Translations under genes and position numbers: made by a program | Notes under the pieces: model-generated | What the model saw: the letters and a program-made list of their open reading frames with translations, nothing else | What the model was told of the DNA's origin: nothing | Databases searched by the model: none | Shown here: piece after piece, positions 11,575 to 21,870 of the stretch | Layout: each line of letters opens with the position of its first letter | How positions within the stretch are numbered: the stretch's first letter is position 1 | NCBI GenBank assembly: GCA_027924585.1 | Contig: BSBM01000307.1 | Span: 17,593,501 to 17,657,500 of the forward strand | Reading direction: 5' to 3' | Length of the DNA: 64,000 bases | DNA from: Larix kaempferi | Lineage: Eukaryota > Streptophyta > Pinopsida > Pinales > Pinaceae

Positions 11575-13959
11575 ATGTCTCATACTATAAAACAGCGGCG
11601 CATTGATGCACTCATACTACAATTGGACCTGGTAAAAGCATATGATAAGGTTGATTGGAACTTCATGAGACTAATCCTTATCCAGATCGGCTTGCCATGG
11701 AAAGTAATGAAATGGATTATGGCATGTATTACCTCTGTCAATTATGCTATCCTGATCAATGGAATTCCTACTGATTTCTTTAAAGCATCCCGGGGCCTAC
11801 GACAGGGTTTCCCCCTTTCCCCTCTGCTGTTTTTGCTAGTCATTGAAGGTTTGAGCCTCTCCATACACAAGGCTCGTCGGGAGGGTGGGATTGTTGGCAT
11901 TAAAATATCAAGAGAGATATCTGTCACACACTCTTTGTTTGTGGATGACGTTATGCTTTTTGGTATGGGTGTACTTGTTGAATGGATACAATTCAAGAAA
12001 ATACTTGATCTTTTCTGCCTGGTTTCCGGCATGATCATCAGCTATATTAAATCTTTTTTCTTGAAACACTCTTTGGCAGAGGATGTGCAGCAGTCGATCA
12101 GCAACATGCTGCCATTGAAATTCAATGATATTGAAGCTGGTACTAAATACCTGGGATTTTTCATCAAGCCTACAAATTACTTGATAAATGATTGGTCATG
12201 GCTTGTCAGGAGATTTGAATTGCGAATTTGTCACTGGAGCTATCGACATCTTTCTTTGGGTGGCCGGCTTACTTTGGTGAAAGCCGTAATGCAGAACTTA
12301 GGTGTATATTGGTTCTGTCTGTGCAAGATTCCTCGTTCCATCCTGAACCTTATCAGGAGGAAGGTTTTCATCTTTTTATGGTCGGGTGGTGAAAATCAGG
12401 AGAAATTTCATCTAATGAAATGGAAGGTATTGGCTCGTCCCTGGTACTTGGGCGAATGGAATATTAAGGATATAGAATTGTTTGTTATGGCCCTGCACGC
12501 AAAGAGTCTTTGGCGCGTCCTCTTTGACCAATCGATCTGGGGAAGGATCATCAGAGCCAAATACCTGAGGAATATTTCGGTGACTAAGTGGCTACGTTTA
12601 AACAGTCCTTCAATTGTTGGTGTCTCCAATATCTGGAATGGACTGCTGGGTGCCTTCAGGATTATTGTACATTGGATTGCCTAGATGCCGGGCAATGGTC
12701 GTGATATTAAGTTGGGTCTGGATCCATTCTTGGGGGGACCTTCGAGGCACACTCTGTCTGTGGAATTGAGGTCACACCTAAGTGCGAATGGCTATTACAC
12801 TTTAGCACATGTGGCTGGATGGTATGGGGACGGACGACCTCAGTGGATCTCGGCTTCTCCACTGGGTCTGACGGGTTCCTTGAGCACCGAATGGAATGAG
12901 TATATTAGGCCGTTATATCATTCTAATATGAGGTTATCCAATGAACCTGATAGATTAGTTTGGACGTGGGATGTGGCGGATGGTAATGTTTCTGCAAGAT
13001 TGGCATATGATGCATTATTTGCTGAGTGTCAGATTCTGGTCCGTTGGTGGGATAAAACTATTTGGAAACTTGTCTTGCCCCTCAAAATCAAATGCTTTGT
13101 ATGGCTTGCATTGAATAATAGGATTTTAACTTGGGACAATCTCTGTCGGCAAGGTTTCTGTGGTCCGGGATGGTGTACCCTTTGTTGCACACAGGAGGAA
13201 TCGGTGGACCACCTCTTCACTTCCTGTACATTCATAAGGGAGCTTTGGTCCTTAATTGCAAACAAAGCTGGTATACATTTTCATTGGAACTTCTGCACAC
13301 TTAGTGATTGCCTCGTTGCTTGGTCTCGCCATGCTACTGGGAATACAGAATTACCATATTTTATGATTTGGGAGGTTTGGAAAGCTAGAAACCTGTATAT
13401 ATTTGAGAATTGTATCCCTTTTAGGGATGGGCTATGTTTTAAAACCCTTGCTGCACATAATGAATTTGTTTCTATCCACGGAGCTGCTAGGGGCAGAGGT
13501 AGGCCAGTTGGGAATCGTCGTCATGCCCCCCCTGTGCTGATATACCCATGCGGCTTCTTTGATGGTGCTGCTGTGGACCGATTTGGGGGGGGTGGAGCGG
13601 GTGCCATTATTCACATTTCCAATGATGTCTCCATCCGTACTTGGCTTAATTTGGGCAATGGTTCAAACACCAGGAGCGAGTTATGTGCCATTTGGCTATT
13701 ACTCTTCTGGGATCGCATGAGAAAGATTACTGCTCTTGTGGTTTTTGGCGATTCTTTATCCATTATCTCATGGGCTAGAGGCAATTCCTCGCTAAATATT
13801 ATGCTCCTTAAACACTGGATGGATGCGGCCCAGTCGCTTATCAAATATTTCCAACACATTCATTTTGAACATGTATTCCGGGAAGCCAATATGGAGGCGG
13901 ACATGCTATCTAAGAAGGCTCTTACCTCTGAGGCCGGGGTCATCATGTGGCAAGAATGA
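11575..13959 (+). pseudogene. LINE-1 ORF2 fragment: RT, zf-RVT, RNase H
   Basis: One frame of 795 codons is broken only by TAG at 12682-12684, between IVHWIA and MPGNGRDIKLG, probably a Trp codon TGG changed to TAG. RT: LDLVKAYDKVDW (first catalytic Asp) near 11623, GLRQGFPLSPLLF near 11793, F-V-D-D near 11938. The zf-RVT region has L-P-L-K-I-K-C-F-V-W near 13076 and a C-x2-C...H-x4-C knuckle near 13170-13230. RNase H runs from about 13530: FFDGAA, SELCAIW, FGDS and the last Asp in EANMEADMLSK. All four RNase H acidic residues are kept. Upstream RT motifs and the endonuclease are missing. Confidence 0.9.
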
Positions 13960-14545
13960 CAGGAGGATATTCTGTTTTCTCAGGGCTCTTATCATCTACA
14001 CTGGACTTGACACTTTTTGGTCATTTTATTTCCTCTATATGTTATTATGATGTTTTTTGTATCTTATATGGTGTGTTGTTATACTTACATGCTATGTTTA
14101 GCTCTATGTGCAGATCTCACATAAGGGCTGGCTCCAACTCCTTGTTGGACGTTTTTATACTTCCACTTTTTGCGGCACTATTGACGAATGATATTGGTTG
14201 TGCTTTGATATATTTTGAACTGTTGGACATATTATTTGATATTTATGATGATTGGCAGCTGTGGCTGTCTGTACATGTGTGCCTATTTTTGGTTGGACAC
14301 TATGATGCTTCTGGTGATTGATGAATCCATTTCTCCTTCGGGAGGGATTCATGATATATTTTGTGGACCTTTGACATTTATTATGGACCTTTTCTGATGT
14401 TGATATTGGCATATCTGCCTATCTGACTGACATGTCACATGTGCTCTTCTGGGACGGATGGTGAGCAGTTTGTATATTTCTGTCAGCTGATGTTATTTAC
14501 TATTTCGCATATTAATAATAAGTTATATTTTTCTGTGAAAAAAAA
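13960..14545 (+). other. 3' untranslated region of LINE-1
   Basis: It follows the RNase H stop and ends at the A8 tail. Small open frames (13947-14321, 14439-14633) overlap it and show no domain. Its final ~25 bases recur at the LINE-2 3' end, which supports calling it part of the element. Confidence 0.75.
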
Positions 14546-15009
14546 TGTACAAGCTGAGATAGGTTTTCATTTTCCTATTATTAATGTTCGGAAGGATATA
14601 TGTTCTTGCTCATATGATGACTCTTTAGTTTAGAATTTTGAACTGCAACTATTTTAATTTTCTTTGGAGGAAGAATTCATGTAATAGTTTTTACTTTATT
14701 TGATTAGATTTTTTTTTTAATGTTTTCAATTATTTTATTTATCACCTATACATTATTTCCTAGTGACATGTGCATTCATGATTTAACATTTGTGTTCAAA
14801 CTTTTACAACGATAAACCAACGATTTCTTGCATCGTTTTCTCTCCATTGGATATAATTTTAAACACTCGACCATCAATAGAGAGATAATTACAAAGCTTT
14901 ATATCATCATATTCTACTATTGAGTTAACACATCACAACGCAATTAGATAATAATTTAATTTGCAGGAGACATTCATTCAAAATTAAAAATCATTAATGT
15001 TGTATTATT
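14546..15009. other. AT-rich spacer
   Basis: Nothing recognised; poly-T and poly-A runs only. Confidence 0.5.
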
Positions 15010-15487
15010 TTTTAATAGTATTTTTATTTACTACCATTTAATGTAGTTATAAGTTAGATGAGAATGAAGAATACAAAACACCTTAGATTTTAATCATTGC
15101 ATCGAGAATAGCGAGGTGCTTACAATTCGGTATAGGGAGATGTTGTAATGTGTAATGTTGTGTAACGATGTAACATGACATTTTGATAAAAAATAAATAA
15201 AAATGTAAATGATGTCGGCTTACACACAAAAAGAAAATTATATTGATTTGATCTTAAATCTAGATATATCAAGAATTGAGATATTTTGAAGTGTAAAATT
15301 TTTCTTAATGTGTAAAAAAATTAAGATTAAAAAAAAATAAAATTAGATCCCTCTGGTGTTTAATAAATTTGATTTAAGATATGATGTTGTAATCTCTTTA
15401 AATATTATTTTTATTTACTGCGAATTGATGTAGTTATAAGTTATATGAAACTGAAGAATACAAAACAAGGCTTAGATTCTAACCATA
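15010..15487. repeat. Pair of ~85-bp direct repeats around an AT-rich core
   Basis: Copies at about 15010-15097 and 15402-15487 share TTTTTATTTACT, ATGTAGTTATAAGTTA and GAAGAATACAAAACA. The core (15230-15380) resembles the fold-back element at 41660-41825, sharing ATCTAGAT(A/C)TATCAAG and GGTGTTTAATAAAT. It may be a dispersed non-autonomous DNA element with long direct flanks. Confidence 0.5.
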
Positions 15488-15798
15488 GATAAGTTAGTTT
15501 TTGTCACTGCATCTAATCAGCATGAAGACCATGACTCCAACAGAGTGAATAAGTAGCTTTCCATTTGATCTAATATTCATTAAAGTTAAATTGTTGCATC
15601 CAATTAACAAAATTAGTGTTAAGACAACAAATCTAGTATTAACTGGATTAGTTACTTTATTATATATGATTTTATGTGTTCAAACCTCTTCTACAATTTT
15701 CAAATTATATAATAGCTATAAATTATATAATAGCTATGTTTATGTTAAAGTTATTTCCAAAAATAATAATTGCATCTTTATTACAGCCTCAACGGGTA

Positions 15799-15884
15799 CA
15801 TTATGTCCTTGCCATAAAAATGCCACCATGTGAAAAAGGTTACATGTTTTCATATGGTGGCATTTTTATGGCAAGGACATAATG
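15799..15884. repeat. Near-perfect hairpin, 38-bp arms
   Basis: Arms 15799-15836 and 15847-15884 are reverse complements with one difference, which would pair as G-U in RNA; the loop is ~10 nt. The arm includes ATGTCCTTGCCATAAAAATG. It is either a very young tiny fold-back element or a precursor-like RNA hairpin. No promoter is evident. Confidence 0.85.
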
Positions 15885-16109
15885 TGATCCAAACTCTAGT
15901 TAAAATGCTCCACTCTTCGATGTTTTTAGTTAGAGTTTATGGTGAAGATTCCATTCTTATTAAATTTGATGGAAATTTGAAACTATAAATCCATAAATTA
16001 TTTTTCACAATCTGTGTAATGAATCATTGTACTTTGGGAATTTTAATATATTTGGAATTGATTCAATTATTGCAAATTGTAATATATATATATATATATA
16101 ATAAAAAAA

Positions 16110-17040
16110 AAATTGCAATTATATTAATCATCAGATTTTAATGAAACATAAATGATTTAGTTGTTTCATAATTTTTTCCAATGACACTTCACAATCATTT
16201 ATCTTCTTATCATTTCCCTCCTAAACATTGAGGGGTCTAGTGATTCAGGTGGGTAGGGATATTCCTAGCAATGGGGTTATAATCCATCCATAAATTGTAT
16301 CCCTAGACAAGGCTCGTCCGGAACAATAGTTACAGAGGTATAGAGCATTCTATCCATCTTAAAGCAAGTGTGATTCCAGGCATGTGAATGCTTTCTTTCT
16401 CAAAGGCTATAAAATTCCCTATGGTAAGCCCCATTTGTCCCACAACCATTTATCTTCTTATCATTTTCCTCCTAAACATTGAGGTGTTTTCATTAGTGAA
16501 ATTTCTAAAAGTTAATTTTCCTTGTACTTCTAATAAGCTTTCTTGTATTGTTTTTGTTGGGTCAATGACATGTTTCTTTTAATTCTTTCATATCTATGAT
16601 TTATCTTCTTATCATTTTCCTCCCAAGCATCGAGGTGTTTTCATTAGTGAAATTTCAAAAAGTTATTTTTTCTTGTACTTTTAATAAGCTTTCTTGTATT
16701 GTTTTTGTTGGGTCGAAGACATGTTCCTTTTAATTCTTTCATATCTATGGAAAGAGTTGTTTGCTCTTTATATTCCTACAAAGTATCAGATTTTGCAATT
16801 ATATCAATCATCAAATTTTGATGAAACATAAATGATTTAGTTATTACATAATTTTTTCGCGACGACTCCACAACCATTTATCTTCTTATCATTTTCCTCC
16901 AAAGCATTAAGGTGTTTCATTAGTGGAATTTCTAAATGTTAAATTTCCTTGTATCTTTAATCAGCTTTCCTGTATTTTTTTTGTTGGGTCAAAGACATGA
17001 TCCTTTTAATTCTTTCATATATATGGTAAGAATTGTTTGC
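16110..17040. repeat. Diverged tandem array, ~155-bp unit in longer blocks
   Basis: The text TTTATCTTCTTATCATTT followed by CCTCC, CATT, GAGGTGTTTTCATTAGTG recurs near 16199, 16449, 16600 and 16877. A longer leader (TGATGAAACATAAATGATTT type) precedes the first and last copies, near 16137 and 16820. The first copy is broken by ~210 bp of unrelated DNA at about 16235-16445. The short (TA)n at 16083-16101 lies just upstream. Confidence 0.75.
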
Positions 17041-17356
17041 TCTTTATATTACTATAAACAATAAACTTTTTTACTCTATCTTTTCATTTTTATTATTGAC
17101 TAGGTAAAATGAATATTTATTGCCTAAAGAGTTTGGATCCATCATGAGGAATGAGGAGTTTTTCACCAATTACCAAGGTTCAATTCCCATGAGCGTGTCC
17201 GAACTCTAAGGTTGTTGTCAAGGAACCTGGAGGATGCAGTCAAATGCTTGAGTCTTGCATTACATTCTCCATACAAACATAAGTGGATCAAATACCACCT
17301 TCTAGTCATCCTTAAGACTGGACACTAATTGTTATTCTTATGGCCACATTTTATTG

Positions 17357-17530
17357 AAGAGGTCAACAACTCTATTGGTAGGGATGTAAGTTTTGCACTC
17401 TTCCCACCATAGTTCGAATCCACATGAGACATTGGCCTATTGTGAGAAGTCTGAAAGGGTAAACTTCCCTTGGGATAGAGGTCCCCACGGGTGTGCTTTT
17501 GAACATATCAACCCTTGTTAAGTCATGACT
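17357..17530 (+). mobile_element. Candidate tRNA-derived SINE
   Basis: The pol III box B motif GTTCGAATC is perfect at 17412-17420. About 40 bp upstream CTCTATTGGTAGGGATG (17369-17385) resembles a tRNA D-arm (box A side). A tRNA-unrelated body with CTTCCCTTGGGATAG follows. There is no coding capacity. The 3' end and target duplication are not defined, so length is a guess. A decayed tRNA pseudogene is the alternative. Confidence 0.55.
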
Positions 17531-17699
17531 TATTATTATATTAGGTTTGTGGGTTGTTGATATACTCTTAGGTTATAGTGAGAACCAATTGTATTTGAAG
17601 TTGGCCTCCTCTAGGTAATCTTGGTTAGTTATCGCTTCCCATTGTTAATATTCCTAACCTATATTGATTGGGATGTTTAAGACTCTCCCATGTTATTTC

Positions 17700-17947
17700 T
17701 TATTTTTTTAGTAACTTCTTTTTACGAAATGCACATCACACGAAACCCTTCGGGAACTTCCCCTCATTTCAAGGATGCTACCCAAGGTAAAATGTTCAGT
17801 TGCAATTCTATCAACCTAATCCGACGGGGACATTGATTGAGGTCCACAATATTCAAGAGAGGAAGCTAGCTTAGGGACTTGACCCCATCACCTCCTTGTA
17901 ATTCACGACACTCAAATACTGGAGCTAACCCACTAGGCTTATGTTAT
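17700..17947 (-). mobile_element. Candidate SINE, minus strand
   Basis: On the minus strand the head reads AAGCCTAGTGGGTTAGCTCC (box A-like), then GGGTCAAGTCCC (box B-like, plus positions about 17874-17885) ~55 bp on. A decayed head copy in the opposite orientation lies at 18024-18085. Confidence 0.5.
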
Positions 17948-18080
17948 AAAAATAATTACAAAACATATAACATAATTTAGGATTATTTGTTTCTAATAAA
18001 TTACTTTGTATGTTTTGTAATTATTTTATGACATAAGTTTGTTGAGTTAGTTCAAGGAGTTAAGTGTTGTGAATTACAAG
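17900..18080. repeat. Inverted repeat of two SINE-like heads
   Basis: Arms at about 17897-17975 and 18005-18080 share, in opposite orientation, GTGAATTAC(A)AG, the box A-like stretch and a TTTTGTAATTATTTT segment. The right arm differs mainly by C-to-T type changes. Confidence 0.65.
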
Positions 18081-18289
18081 TGGATCACATGGTAGGATAC
18101 CTTTATGAATGTTGCAATGCGACTCAAAAATAAATATCTCTTTTTAAATCCAAAATCTTTCTTCACCATATCCTTTATTATTCCTAATTTAAAGATATAC
18201 CTATATAAATTAAAATTTACAATTTTAATCACGGTCATTTTGTTAATCCATTCATATGGGAAACACTATATGTTTTATATTTTCCAATT

Positions 18290-18460
18290 AATCTATATGA
18301 GTCCATTGAATATACATAAATTTTAAATAATGTTTTTTTAACTTTAATTCCTATTAATCTATATGAGTCCATTGAATATAAATAATTTTTTTATTTAAAT
18401 TTAACTCCTATTAATTCATATTTATATGAGTACATTGAATATACATAAAATTTAAATCTA
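18290..18460. repeat. ~65-bp AT-rich tandem repeat, 3 copies
   Basis: Copies start near 18291, 18357 and 18424, each with TATATGAGTCCATTGAATAT (third copy: GTACATTG) followed by an AT-rich tail. Confidence 0.7.
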
Positions 18461-18734
18461 TTTTTTATTTAGTTTTAATTTTTTATTAAAATTTATGGAT
18501 ATGTTATTGGATTAGAAGTTTTGATTTGACTATTTTTTTCATTAACATGAATAAAATAAAATAACCTCATACATCATACATCATACCTTTGATCTTTTTA
18601 TTAAACATAGAAATATTAATGGACATAGTAGTATGCGCATCACCTTCATTTGTAACTTTCAGTGTCATTTGCACAGACAAGCAATGTATTTGATTGCATT
18701 CACATCTGAGATAAATAACATCTTGAAGGAAGTG

Positions 18735-18930
18735 TATGGGCCTATGAAAGTTGCATATGGATATAGGAGGGTTGAGTTTGCTTGTGTAACACCTAGGATT
18801 GAATTGTATGGGACTTTGATAGTTATAGATGGATGCAACAGGGTTGAGCTTACTTCTATGGGCGTTTGACATTTGCATATTGATTTGAGTTTGCTTGTAG
18901 GGTTAAGATTGAGTTTGCTTGTAGGGTTGG
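18735..18930. repeat. ~72-bp imperfect tandem duplication
   Basis: TATGGGCCTATGAAAGTT at 18735 and TATGGGACTTTGATAGTT at 18807 begin two diverged copies, each with GGTTGAG(T/C)TT(G/A)CTT. Two further TTGAGTTTGCTTGTAGGGTT copies follow at about 18885-18930. Overlapping frames on both strands here are repeat artefacts. Confidence 0.55.
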
Positions 18931-21170
18931 GACTCTGGAGGTGTGTGCTTCTACCACAATCTACCATAGATGAATAAATTGTTTTAGAACAGTTCAAGGG
19001 ATTATGAAAACCTTAAACTCAAGGCTACGTCAGGTCATATGGGAATAATGGACTAACTTTGTACCTAGTGTAGGGGTAGGGGTTGTGGTTCAAGCACTAT
19101 TGCGCAACAATATCTTGGAAATTCTTCTATTCGTGGGTATATTCACCTTTGAGCTCTCTCCTTGTTGTTTCGTTTCAAGATCCTCAAGATCATGTCCACC
19201 TTATGTTTTCCTAGTTGTACTTATGAGAAGATACACGTATACAACTCCTCGAGAAAGAATTTTCTGCCCAACTCACCAATTTATATAACGGGATAGTGAA
19301 TGTGTACAATTAAAACAGGCATAATTTATAGGCTCCAAGTTTTGTTTGCAGCTGAAATCATATTGATATTTGATGTTATATTTCTCCTATGTTAATATTT
19401 GTTGTAATGTTCACGAAGAAGCAATCATTAGGTTAGCAAGTAATGAAATTAGCTCTCAACAATTACATTCTACCGGTTTCGACCCTGGCACCCCTTCCAA
19501 AGCAATTACAACAATGTCAACAAGCATGAGAAATCAAACATAATATTTGTTGTCATTGAATCCTTCGAAGAACAATTCCCCGAAGCAAGTACTTTCTCAA
19601 AATGTACATACAAGGATGACTAATCCTTAAAACTCTAAACTTATATTAAACAATAATAATAAACATTATAATATTGATTTCAAGAGTAATTAATTCATAT
19701 TTGTTTGGATGCTCTGCAGACATTTCACTACAAAGAAAGCAATCTCAACATCACTATATCTAGAATCATAATTAGTAGTGTTGAGAAGGGATACCTCTTA
19801 CGTTGTCACTTCTCCAGGAGTTGTTTGCTCTAAGACCATTTTAGAAGGGATTTCTATTGCAAGGACACATTTCCTTATGTTGAAGGCAAAGCTTATGTAC
19901 TAGGCTCTCCTTTGCATTCTCCATGGCATGTTACCAAAGAAAGCATAAAAATGCCAAAATCCATATGGATTTCTCCTCTGGCTCCCAAAATAGCTCAGAG
20001 TAGACATGGGACTCCTCAATAGACTCATTGCATCCATTCCCTTCACTAGCCTAGTTGTCATTCACCACTTCTGCAATGTGCTTTAATAGCCATATGTTGG
20101 AGAGAATTTGTGAAAGTTGTGGGTTCTTACAATAGGCATTTCTACTTATTTGTAGATCATGTGAAGGTTGTGGGGGCATATTAAAGCATACCCTTTTCTA
20201 GGAAATACTACGTTTTTCCTAGACAATTCAACTTTGAATATTTCAATGAATTACCATTGTTTTATTACTTAAAAGGTCTAGTAATCTTGCGGGTGAGAAT
20301 TTTTAATAAAAAAGTAGCATTATCTATATCAGGACAGATAGGAAGATGGTGTTACAGTGTTAACAATTGTTTATCTTCTCTAGTGAGATTTTGTGATCAT
20401 TTCTAGAAGAAGATGTTACCTATTTTGTCAATGATTCATGATGTTTGGATTCATGACAGTATGAGATGTGAAATATCATGGTGAAAAGCAAAGTGCTTTC
20501 CAATCTAGTTAGAAAGATCCCTCAAGGTTTGGGCAAGGGTCGAGATCCCTTGGCTTGAGCAATTTTCTCTAAGTCAAGCATTTTGATTTTCAGAAACAGT
20601 TCTCAAGGTAAAATCATTAGGAAAATGAAAAAGAATTCAATATCCACTTCAAAGATTTACTCAAATTCCATGCATCCTTGGCAATAATAGCAATGGTGGA
20701 GTCACTCACTTGAATCTTCTAGTAAGCCATGTGCAAGAGGTACGTGTATTTGTTTAGATTTTTGAATCACGAGGTATGAGATGACATAAGAAGTTGAGGA
20801 CTCAAATTTATTTTCCCTCTAGTATGATTGAAGTTATACAAGATTGTTTTTACTAGCGTTCTAGTCCAAGGATATGCTTCTCCACCTCCACAATCTTTTT
20901 GTCTCTACTTTTGTTTGCCTTTATGTTCTTATGAACCATAAACATCTTCCACTTCTCCGTTTACATAATAAAAAAATGATAAAGGCCTCGACCTTCTTAT
21001 TGTATTTTTCATTCTAAATGAGACATTTCCTTAAACTTTGCATTTCTCATTAGAACTAACACTAACAACAACAAGATATTGTTTGTCTTATGATGTTGAA
21101 GTATGAAATACTCTAAACAAAATCACTTTTAAAACTAAAATATGATAAAGAATTTAGATTTTTTTTTAAT
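18931..21170. other. Non-coding spacer
   Basis: No recognisable gene, mobile element end or RNA gene. Short open frames (such as 19085-19288) show no domain. Confidence 0.5.
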
Positions 21171-21870
21171 AAATATCAATTTCTATTTAATATTGTTCTT
21201 AATTTCTTGTTTTATTTATTTTATTATTAAATCATAATCCTTTATGTTTTATAATACTAAAAATGATAATTTTTTAATTTAATTATTTTCTTTAAACCTT
21301 TTTCATTTTTCTATTATGGTGTATTCTTCCATCCTTATGTTTTTATTGCGTGTGCCTCTTCCTCTCTTTGTTTTTATTTGTTTTTCTTGTATTTTGTTTA
21401 TTTTAATGTTATATTTTAATTTTATATTAACTATCTTCTCTTTGTTTTTTTGGGGGTTATTTTAGTTTTATATTGTTTTTTTAACATTAGTTATCTTTTT
21501 TTTTCTTCCTTCTTTGTTTTTGTTTTTTTATCCTCTCTTTGTTTTTCAGTTATTTTAGTTTTATATTATTTTTTATAATACCTATCCTCTTTTTTTCAGT
21601 TATTTTAGTTTTATATTATTTTTTATAATACCTATCCTCTTTTTTTTTTCTGTGTTAAATAATATAACAATTTTTTCTTATTCCTTTTTCATACTTTAAT
21701 TTTTATATTATATTATAATGAATATTTTTCATAATTTATATTGATTTTAATTAATTATTTTATAAAGTATTTTTAAATTTATAATTACTAACTTTATCTT
21801 TCTATACATTTATTATATTTTGATATTTTGTTTGTTTTTTTTAATTACATTTTAATTCTTCATCACAAAG
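21171..21870. repeat. T-rich low-complexity tract with a 51-bp duplication
   Basis: Strong T bias on the + strand. Within it, a ~51-bp unit containing TTATTTTAGTTTTATATTAT and CCTATCCTC occurs twice, almost exactly, at about 21547-21597 and 21598-21648. A weaker relative is near 21457. Confidence 0.75.

Larger units (their letters stand above)
11575..14545 (+). mobile_element. LINE-1: 5'-truncated L1-type retrotransposon
   Basis: It consists of the 3' part of a plant L1-like LINE: partial RT, zinc-binding region, RNase H, ~590 bp of 3' untranslated region and a short A8 tail at 14538-14545. The 5' end, including endonuclease and first RT motifs, is absent, as expected from incomplete target-primed copying. 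The same 3' terminus is present, inverted, at 28740-28765 in LINE-2, so both belong to one family. I could not identify a target-site duplication; the 5' border is approximate. Confidence 0.88.

Noticed and set aside
17874-17886. A genuine tRNA gene
   Set aside because: No complete cloverleaf can be formed around the box-like motifs; a SINE head fits better.
18567-18997. Frames of ~100 codons on both strands
   Set aside because: Overlap a short diverged tandem repeat; no family resemblance and opposite strands open together.
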